Both the position numbers and the translations under genes were made by a program. Shown here in pieces: positions 5,438-10,169 of a stretch of 10,169 bases of DNA (its first letter is position 1; each line of letters starts with the position of its first letter). Location: positions 1 through 10,169 of the forward strand of contig DAORIO010000020.1 of NCBI GenBank assembly GCA_035438585.1, given 5' to 3'. Source of the stretch: DAORIO01 sp035438585. Lineage in GTDB: Bacteria; Patescibacteriota; Minisyncoccia; Phycocordibacterales; UBA9973. Below the pieces are notes generated by a model. It searched no databases. It saw only the letters and a program-made list of their open reading frames with translations, and was not told where the DNA came from.

Positions 5438-6982
5438 TTATTGTTCTATTTTAACCAAAACAATATCTCCTGGTTTAAGTCCTCTTTCTATTTCAGCAAT
5501 ATCTCCATCTCCAATTTTTCCCCTTACCACTTCCACTTCTTCGTTCTTTTTTGCTTTTTTACCAGTTTTTAACAACACATAAGTCTTACCATCTCTTTCG
5601 TAAATTGCTCGATTTGGAATGGTTGTAACTCCTTCCATTTTCCAAATATTTATAAGCAAATTCGCAGTAAGTCCTGGTCTAACATTTTCATCTAACTCTA
5701 AAATATCAGCATTTACTTTGTAGTTTACAACACCTGAAACTAAAGTTTCAGATGGTTCTACAAAAGAAATTTTTCCACGATAAATTTTTCCAGGAAAAGC
5801 ATCAAACTCTATGTCAGTCATTGCATCTTTATATACCAAATCAACGTTTGCTTCGTTTATGTTTGATTCGACATACAAGGATTCAGTATTTTCTATAACC
5901 ATTGCAACATTTTGTGCTTCTGACAATTCACCGGTTTTTATATTTACAGCAGTTACTGTTCCATTTTCCGGGGCTTTCAAATATGTATCTTCAAGTTCCG
6001 CTAAGGCCGATAAATATCTTCCTTTTGCTTGTAGAACAACCGCCTCAGCAGAAGAAATCTCTGACGGCCTTGCTTGTTTTTTCTTTAATAGATATTCTGC
6101 TTCTTTTTGTTTTACATTGCTTTCTGCTGAAGAAATGGCAGAACTAGCTGTTGCAATAGCTGAATCATACAAAGCTTTATTTGTCGCATAATTTGTGCCT
6201 TTTGTATTTGGTATTTCTACTGTCCAAGGAAATCCATACGGCAACGTTTCAACTGAAAATCTTATATAAAGACCAGTATTCCCGATAGGTGCAGGTGTAA
6301 TACTAGAGACACTTCCAGAAAAAGTCTGTGGTCCAACTAATTTCCAATCAGGACTAACTGGTGATTTTTCCAATCTATAAACACCAGCTTTATCTGAATT
6401 GAAACTACCAGTTATATAAACCTCAATATTTGTTTCTTCGTTATCTTCTGGAATAGCTTCGAGATCTGCACTGTAAAGAGTCCGCCTAGCGTTCAAAACA
6501 TTTGTCTCTTGTTCTTTTTTAGTTTCCTCCAAATCATTCTGAGCATTTTCTAAATTAATTTCCGCAAGTCTAATTTCTTCACTTGTTGCACCTTCTAGAA
6601 CTTCTTGAAGTTTTGCCTCAGCAGACTTAAGAGACCCAAGTGCTTCTGTAACAGACCCATTTAGTGTTCCTTGATTTATAGTTGCCAAAATTTGCCCCTT
6701 TTCAACCTTATCGCCAATCTTTACTTTTATTTCTTTTACAACTCCAGATTTTGGAAAAGATAAATCTAAATCAACAGTACTCACAACTTCTCCAGAAGAA
6801 AGAACTGTTCGCGCAAGATCTCTCTCTTCGGCAACAATTTCCTCAAACTTCTCCCCCTTCCCTCCAAAAACAGAAACAGCAATCAGTAAAAACACACCCG
6901 CAAAAACAAAACGCCATGGTTTTTTAGTAAACCAATTCCAAATATCAGATAGTTTTGTTTTTATACTAGAGAAAAATTTCAT
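5438..6982 (-). CDS. HlyD/MacA-like membrane-fusion (adaptor) protein with inserted domain
   Basis: This 514-residue periplasmic-adaptor-type protein is anchored by one N-terminal transmembrane helix (about 22-40). The first lipoyl-like half is at about 76-105 (KSGVVKEIKVKIGDKVEKGQ, residues 78-97) and the second at about 336-363 (LKAPENGTVTAVNIKTGELS). The two coiled-coil arms lie at about 112-170 and 266-335, followed by beta-barrel and membrane-proximal domains (367-514). Between the arms, at roughly 172-262, is a Gly/Ser/Pro-rich, beta-type segment where an ordinary hairpin would simply turn. It is longer than typical MacA (about 370 residues), mainly because of this insert. It works with the adjacent permease and ATPase, presumably as an adaptor or substrate-handling part. 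Confidence 0.92.
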   Translation of the reverse strand: MKFFSSIKTKLSDIWNWFTKKPWRFVFAGVFLLIAVSVFGGKGEKFEEIVAEERDLARTVLSSGEVVSTVDLDLSFPKSGVVKEIKVKIGDKVEKGQILATINQGTLNGSVTEALGSLKSAEAKLQEVLEGATSEEIRLAEINLENAQNDLEETKKEQETNVLNARRTLYSADLEAIPEDNEETNIEVYITGSFNSDKAGVYRLEKSPVSPDWKLVGPQTFSGSVSSITPAPIGNTGLYIRFSVETLPYGFPWTVEIPNTKGTNYATNKALYDSAIATASSAISSAESNVKQKEAEYLLKKKQARPSEISSAEAVVLQAKGRYLSALAELEDTYLKAPENGTVTAVNIKTGELSEAQNVAMVIENTESLYVESNINEANVDLVYKDAMTDIEFDAFPGKIYRGKISFVEPSETLVSGVVNYKVNADILELDENVRPGLTANLLINIWKMEGVTTIPNRAIYERDGKTYVLLKTGKKAKKNEEVEVVRGKIGDGDIAEIERGLKPGDIVLVKIEQ

Positions 6983-6988
6983 TTATAA

Positions 6989-7492
6989 TTATTTTTTGAT
7001 TTCAAACATTTCAACTTCAAAAACGAGCGTTGAATTCGCAGGAATTGAGCCAATCGCTCGATCACCGTATCCGTACTCTGGTGAAACTGTAAGTTTTCTA
7101 ACTTCACCAACTTTCATCCCAACAATTCCTTCATCCCACCCTCGAATAACTTGACCAACCCCAACTTGGAAAGTAAATTTTCCATTTCCATGATTTGCTG
7201 ATTTATCAAACTCTGTTCCATTCAAAAGCGTTCCAACATAAGTCACAGTTACGGTATCTCCTGATACTGCTGGTTCCCCTGTTCCTTCTTTTTTAATTTC
7301 TACTATTAGTGGATCTTGTTTTGGTGTTGTATTTGTTTCCATATTTTTTGGTTCTTCTTTAATTTCTAAATTTTCTTCATTTATAGATGCGACATTATCA
7401 TCTTTTTTTGCTTGTGGCGAGAACATCACAAAAGCAAAAGCTCCTAATAAAACTAATAAAAATATAACAATTGATATGCTTTTTTCCTTCAT
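6989..7492 (-). CDS. Membrane-anchored FKBP-type peptidyl-prolyl cis-trans isomerase
   Basis: FKBPs catalyse cis-trans isomerisation of Xaa-Pro bonds during folding. This 167-residue protein has an N-terminal hydrophobic helix (about 7-24), a charged flexible linker (25-60), and one FKBP domain (about 62-167). The FKBP12 active-site residues are conserved: Tyr85, Phe95, Asp96, Phe106, Val115-Ile116, Trp119, Tyr140/142 and Phe158, with the diagnostic GQVIRGWDEGIVGMKVGE (113-130). No Cys follows the hydrophobic helix, so it is an uncleaved anchor or signal peptide rather than a lipoprotein. It begins the exporter operon, 6 nt before the HlyD-like gene, which suggests a foldase acting outside the membrane on exported or envelope proteins. 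The ATG lacks a Shine-Dalgarno sequence. Confidence 0.95.
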   Translation of the reverse strand: MKEKSISIVIFLLVLLGAFAFVMFSPQAKKDDNVASINEENLEIKEEPKNMETNTTPKQDPLIVEIKKEGTGEPAVSGDTVTVTYVGTLLNGTEFDKSANHGNGKFTFQVGVGQVIRGWDEGIVGMKVGEVRKLTVSPEYGYGDRAIGSIPANSTLVFEVEMFEIKK

Positions 7493-7501
7493 AGTTAATC
7501 A

Positions 7502-7507
7502 ATTATA
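7502..7507 (-). promoter_or_regulatory. Candidate -10 element for the FKBP/exporter operon
   Basis: A consensus TATAAT ends 10 nt before the FKBP ATG, just downstream of the previous gene's terminator. No clear -35 lies at 16-18 bp. Transcription would start about 3 nt before the ATG, making an almost leaderless mRNA. Confidence 0.35.
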
Positions 7508-7551
7508 TAATATTTTTAAACTTTGGACGAATTTATTTTATTGATTGAATT

Positions 7552-7580
7552 AAAAAAGCCTTCAGAAAAAATCTGAAGGC
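7552..7580 (-). terminator. Intrinsic terminator of the 208-residue gene
   Basis: A perfect 9-bp stem GCCTTCAGA / TCTGAAGGC (7558-7566 with 7572-7580) has a 5-nt loop and is followed by six T residues on the minus strand. A-rich sequence on the other side could also allow some function on the plus strand. Confidence 0.88.
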
Positions 7581-7598
7581 AAAAAAAATTCTAAGTAT

Positions 7599-8225
7599 TT
7601 AAGATGCATTGTTATAAATAATTCCACACCCCGCGCCTCTTTTATCCATGTCACAAACATTACACTCCCAAAATCTAAATAATTCGCTATACACTGTCCA
7701 CACAGCGCGAATTTGACCATCATCACAATTTAAATAACCCACAATATTTGGATCGTTGTAACTACTGATCAATATTCCTGACTGAAGTTCGGTTAAATAA
7801 TTTAAATTATAAAGAATTTCCTCTTTAGTTTGTAAAATCTTCCCTGAAGCCTCCTCGATTTCTTCCATGATGTAAATGTCGTTAGTTTCTATTTTTATAA
7901 CTGACTTATTTACGAAAGATTCCGAAATACCGCTAAATGGTTTGGTTTGGTTCAAAAGGTGTTGTTTAAACCCCCTTCCCAGATTGTATTTTACTTTTTC
8001 ATTTCTCAGGAATCTTTCATCTGGGTCAAAAGATTTAGTAAGTGCCGGAATAAGGATATTTGATTCCTTGAGCTCAAGCTTTTTAAGCCAACAAGTTCTT
8101 TTACCTATAAATTTTTTGAGCTCTTGTATCCAAATACCGCCGTCTTGCCCATCAAGATTCAATAAAAGATGTTCCAATAATTCATCCCTAGACATAGGTG
8201 GTTTTTTAATGAGTGCGCTGTCCAT
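7599..8225 (-). CDS. Hypothetical 208-residue protein with a C-terminal cysteine cluster
   Basis: I do not recognise this protein. It has no membrane segment or signal peptide, so it is probably cytoplasmic. The N-terminal part is helical and charged (residues 11-60). The middle contains EEIEEASGKILQTKEEILYN (121-140). The C-terminus has aromatic residues and Cys188-x2-Cys191-x8-Cys200 (with Cys167 further up), which could form a zinc site but match no known motif. The gene is a single transcription unit with a strong promoter 70-98 nt upstream of the start and a terminator right after the stop. Met11 is an alternative start, and no Shine-Dalgarno sequence helps to choose. Codon use looks like that of its neighbours. 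Confidence 0.75.
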   Translation of the reverse strand: MDSALIKKPPMSRDELLEHLLLNLDGQDGGIWIQELKKFIGKRTCWLKKLELKESNILIPALTKSFDPDERFLRNEKVKYNLGRGFKQHLLNQTKPFSGISESFVNKSVIKIETNDIYIMEEIEEASGKILQTKEEILYNLNYLTELQSGILISSYNDPNIVGYLNCDDGQIRAVWTVYSELFRFWECNVCDMDKRGAGCGIIYNNAS

Positions 8226-8263
8226 GTTATTTTTATTTTTAAAGAATTTTTAACTCTATTTTT

Positions 8264-8283
8264 AAGGTTAAAATCATAACCTT
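8264..8283. repeat. Perfect 7-bp inverted repeat in the leader of the 208-residue gene
   Basis: AAGGTTA (8264-8270) and TAACCTT (8277-8283) are separated by 6 nt. The site lies about 5-25 nt downstream of the predicted transcription start, a position that suits an operator or an RNA hairpin. Function is inferred only. Confidence 0.5.
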
Positions 8284-8294
8284 TTTCGAAACAT

Positions 8295-8323
8295 ACTATA
8301 CACACAATCACAAAGCAGGTCAA
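8295..8323 (-). promoter_or_regulatory. Promoter of the 208-residue gene
   Basis: TTGACC (8318-8323), a 17-bp spacer and TATAGT (8295-8300) give 5/6 matches at both hexamers. The predicted start is near 8288, leaving a leader of about 62 nt, the longest in the window. Confidence 0.75.
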
Positions 8324-8335
8324 TTTTAAAACAAA

Positions 8336-8347
8336 TAGTTTAAACTA
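8336..8347. repeat. 12-bp perfect palindrome at the methyltransferase stop codon
   Basis: TAGTTTAAACTA spans the TAG stop codon and lies about 12 nt upstream of the next promoter's -35. With no loop and an A+T-rich core it is a poor terminator. No other terminator separates the methyltransferase from the 208-residue gene, so read-through is possible. Confidence 0.4.
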
Positions 8348-9205
8348 CCTCTTCCACCTTGCAGTAACCCCAGCTGGAAGAAAAAAACCACGTGGTGAAT
8401 TTTCCTCAATCAAAAGCTCAAGAGATTCTAATTTTCCGCCAAATTTTTCCACAAGGACTTTTAAATTATTTTCAAAAACTATTTTTGAATACCCTGATGC
8501 GTAACCTGAAACAATAAAAAATGAAGGACTATCGTTTAAAACTTCAAGACACAAATTCATAAGTTTTATAAAATCATCTTCTATTTTCCATACTTCCCCT
8601 TCTGGTCCATGACCAAAAGCTGGCGGATCCATAATTATGGCATCATATTTATTTCCTCTTTTTACTTCTTTTTTCAAAAAAGCCATTGTGTCATCAATTA
8701 AAAATCTAATTTTTTCATTCTCTAAACCATTTAGTTTTGCATTTTCTTTTGCCCATTCAACAACTGGCTTTGACGCATCAACATGTGTAACCTCCATACC
8801 AGAACGAGCACAAGCAAGTGTTGCGCCGCCAGTGTAACCAAAAAGATTCAAAGCGCGCTTCCCCTTTAGAGATTTAATATCTTTTATAAAATTCCAATTA
8901 TCAATTTGTTCCGGGAAAATACCGACGTGTTTAAAAGAAGTTGGCATTATTTTAAATTTAAAACCACCATAATTTATAACCCAAGAATCAAGCACAACAC
9001 CCTTGTGCTTCCAGTTTCCACCTCGAGTTCCAACTCTTTTAAAAGAAAGGTTGGCTTCTTGCCAATAATTTTCGTCTTTTGATTTTTGCCACAAAGCTTC
9101 TGGGTCTGGTCGCCTAAGAAAAACCCCGCTCTCAGCTGGACCAAAACGCTCTAATTTTTCTCCGTCACCGGAGTCTATCAATTCATAATCTCCTTTTTTA
9201 TTCAT
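8345..9205 (-). CDS. Class I SAM-dependent methyltransferase, COG1092 (RlmI-like) group
   Basis: This 286-residue enzyme has a Rossmann-type methyltransferase fold. SAM-binding motif I is NLFGYTGGAT (120-129), the acidic loop is THVDASKP (141-148), motif III contains Asp171-Asp172, and the catalytic motif is IMDPPAFGHG (191-200). The N-terminal part (1-95, including LERFGPAESGVFLRRPDP) matches compact relatives of 23S rRNA m5C methyltransferase RlmI that lack its PUA domain. An rRNA substrate is likely but not shown. The frame is open to a TTG at 9214, but the ATG at 9205 overlaps the upstream stop codon in ATGAATAA, a typical coupled junction, so I chose it. It is co-transcribed with the preceding membrane protein gene. 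Confidence 0.88.
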   Translation of the reverse strand: MNKKGDYELIDSGDGEKLERFGPAESGVFLRRPDPEALWQKSKDENYWQEANLSFKRVGTRGGNWKHKGVVLDSWVINYGGFKFKIMPTSFKHVGIFPEQIDNWNFIKDIKSLKGKRALNLFGYTGGATLACARSGMEVTHVDASKPVVEWAKENAKLNGLENEKIRFLIDDTMAFLKKEVKRGNKYDAIIMDPPAFGHGPEGEVWKIEDDFIKLMNLCLEVLNDSPSFFIVSGYASGYSKIVFENNLKVLVEKFGGKLESLELLIEENSPRGFFLPAGVTARWKR

Positions 9206-9722
9206 GTATTTCAAGTAGGGGTTCTACCCAAACATATTTAACATCCGAATAGTCTCGTAATTTACATATTGCCTCAAATTCGTGTCCTGTGCCAACTTTT
9301 GCCACAAACCATTTTTGACCAGATTCAAATTTTGTCTCAACACTTGATTCGCCAGGAATAGAGTATCCTAGGTCTTTTATAATCTTTTTAGCTCCAACAA
9401 ATTCAACATCCGCCAAAAAAGAGACCAAAATTGAACCTTTTGTATAATCAGTTTTTTTATCAGTTATCTCTTTCAAAACATCCGCTTCACACTTTTCAAG
9501 TTTTGTCATCGTCACCTCTTTAGGTGTAACTGTTTTTGTTTCTGTATTTTTATTTTCAGTAGTTGTTTTAGTATTATCTTCTTCTGGTACAAATACTTGC
9601 TCAGAATTTTTATTTGTATTTAAATTTACATTAGCAAAAACACCTTTGTCATATAAGATATACCCGATTAGAGCTAAAATTATAACTATAAATATAATAT
9701 TTTTTCTATTCTTTTTTGCCAT
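9198..9722 (-). CDS. Membrane-anchored protein with a C-terminal domain resembling a subtilase propeptide (I9-like)
   Basis: This 174-residue protein has a basic N-terminus, one transmembrane helix (about 8-24), a Thr/Asn/Glu/Lys-rich low-complexity linker (31-73), and a compact extracytoplasmic domain (about 95-171). The pattern GSILVSFL, then a helix VGAKKIIKDLGY, then KWFVAKVGTGHEFEAICKL and VKYVWVEP resembles the fold of inhibitor-I9 or fervidolysin-type propeptides. In those, strand-helix-strand-helix-strand ends with a VxYVEP-like motif. No protease domain is attached. This similarity is my reading of the pattern, not a search result. Cys78 and Cys153 could pair outside the cell. The last 8 nt overlap the methyltransferase gene. 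The start ATG has no Shine-Dalgarno sequence and lies at the predicted transcription start. Confidence 0.7.
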   Translation of the reverse strand: MAKKNRKNIIFIVIILALIGYILYDKGVFANVNLNTNKNSEQVFVPEEDNTKTTTENKNTETKTVTPKEVTMTKLEKCEADVLKEITDKKTDYTKGSILVSFLADVEFVGAKKIIKDLGYSIPGESSVETKFESGQKWFVAKVGTGHEFEAICKLRDYSDVKYVWVEPLLEIHE

Positions 9723-9728
9723 AGACCA

Positions 9729-9737
9729 ATTTTAACA
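9729..9737 (-). promoter_or_regulatory. Candidate extended -10 for the membrane protein/methyltransferase pair
   Basis: The minus strand reads TGTTAAAAT: TAAAAT (5/6) with the TGN extension. The predicted start falls at the A of the ATG at 9722, so the transcript would be leaderless. No -35 is visible; that region overlaps the upstream terminator. Confidence 0.35.
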
Positions 9738-9738
9738 T

Positions 9739-9767
9739 AAAAAAGCCCCCGCATAACGAGGGCCTTT
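9739..9767 (-). terminator. Intrinsic terminator of the right-edge gene
   Basis: The minus strand forms AAAG(G)CCCTCG / CGGGGGCTTT with one bulged G and a 5-nt loop, ending in T6. It starts about 6 nt after the stop codon at 9773-9775. Confidence 0.8.
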
Positions 9768-9772
9768 AAAGA

Positions 9773-10169
9773 TTAAGCACATTTTTTCCTTACATAAACA
9801 GTCTGCCTGTATCCTTTACTGGGACGCAATTTAATAATCTTTTCTGAATACTTTGGTTTTTGCAAAAGGATACCTTTTTTTATCAAGAGCTTGATGGGAA
9901 TATTTGCCAAAAAACTTCTTTGGTCTTTGTAATTTTTAAGGGCGAGCTTATTAGCCATTAAAAGAACTTCTTTCATAAATTCCACACTATTAGGTTTATA
10001 ATCTTCTATATTTTCCCAAAAAGTCTGAGTAAAATCTGAACGACCCTTTGCGTCCTTGGCAATTGAATTTAAGAAAGTGACCGAAGAAACAACTTCGTTA
10101 GCACAAGCAAAATGACTTATTAAATGTCTCATTTCTTGATCTGTGGGTAAATCAAAAACTAATATTAAA
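9773..10169 (-). CDS. Hypothetical protein, 3' part only (5' end beyond right edge)
   Basis: The frame is open from the stop at 9773 to the window edge (131 residues visible). It reads LILVFDLPTDQE before the first internal Met at 10132, so that Met is probably not the start. The visible part is helical and basic. It includes a hydrophobic/basic stretch IPIKLLIKKGILL and ends in a strongly basic tail (RPSKGYRQTVYVRKKCA), which suggests nucleic-acid or ribosome contact. I do not recognise the family. The terminator immediately after the stop supports a real gene end. Confidence 0.65.
   Translation of the reverse strand, partial: LILVFDLPTDQEMRHLISHFACANEVVSSVTFLNSIAKDAKGRSDFTQTFWENIEDYKPNSVEFMKEVLLMANKLALKNYKDQRSFLANIPIKLLIKKGILLQKPKYSEKIIKLRPSKGYRQTVYVRKKCA

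Noticed and set aside
5811..6191. Plus-strand open frame of 126 codons
   Set aside because: It is antisense to the coiled-coil and lipoyl region of the HlyD-like gene. It has no promoter or family resemblance, and its Ser/Ala/Phe-rich content mirrors the opposite strand.
7876..8253. Plus-strand open frame of 125 codons
   Set aside because: It is antisense to the 208-residue gene. The minus-strand gene has a strong promoter and terminator in the right places, while this frame has neither.
1..10169. Alternative genetic code with UGA as Gly (as in Gracilibacteria/Absconditabacteria)
   Set aside because: None of the complete genes stops with TGA, but all conserved proteins read at full length with the standard code, and their conserved glycines use GGN codons. 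The bias to TAA fits low G+C.
9773..10169. Cas2 or PaaX-like protein suggested by LILVFDLPTD
   Set aside because: Only this short strand resembles them. The rest does not match, no other cas gene or repeat array is present, and the N-terminus is missing.

Overview
The window is about 10.2 kb of low-G+C DNA (roughly one third G+C by eye). Every convincing gene lies on the minus strand, so transcription runs from high to low coordinates. The source looks like a small-genome bacterium of the Patescibacteria (CPR), probably Paceibacteria/Parcubacteria. The clues are small tightly spaced genes, a minimal secE-nusG-rplK cluster not followed by rplA, a SIMPL-domain protein, a MacA/MacB-like exporter beside a membrane-anchored FKBP, few Shine-Dalgarno sequences, and many short unrecognised proteins. 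This placement is inference; no 16S rRNA or other decisive marker is present. All complete genes end in TAA or TAG and read through cleanly with the standard bacterial code.

Layout in the direction of transcription: (1) the 3' part of an unrecognised gene enters from the right edge and ends at a terminator (9739-9767). (2) A membrane-anchored protein with a C-terminal domain resembling a subtilase propeptide overlaps by 8 nt a COG1092-type SAM-dependent methyltransferase. (3) An unrecognised 208-residue protein has its own strong promoter (8295-8323), a leader with a perfect inverted repeat, and a terminator (7552-7580). (4) An exporter operon follows: FKBP-type prolyl isomerase, HlyD/MacA-like adaptor with an unusual inserted beta-rich segment, MacB/FtsX-type permease and LolD/MacB-type ATPase, with gaps of 1 to 6 nt. 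A SIMPL-domain membrane protein comes 46 nt later, and a strong terminator lies at 2563-2592. (5) A 48-residue protein with no acidic residues has its own promoter and terminator; it sits where rpmG often lies, just before secE. (6) secE-nusG-rplK is driven by a TTGACA-N17-TATCCT promoter. A G+C-rich terminator-like hairpin lies in the leader, and a terminator follows rplK directly. (7) Two small unrecognised proteins follow, each with its own terminator, then the 5' end of a gene leaving at the left edge.

Functional reading: the exporter operon makes a coherent cell-envelope module. ATPase and permease would form a MacB/LolCDE-like pump, the HlyD-like protein an extracytoplasmic adaptor, and the FKBP a foldase outside the membrane. 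The secE-nusG-rplK unit is housekeeping (protein export, transcription elongation, ribosome stalk base). The most interesting points are the possible attenuator before secE, the acidic-residue-free small protein, the insertion in the HlyD-like adaptor, and the combination of short leaders with missing Shine-Dalgarno sequences. No rRNA, tRNA, CRISPR array, transposase or phage gene was recognised.
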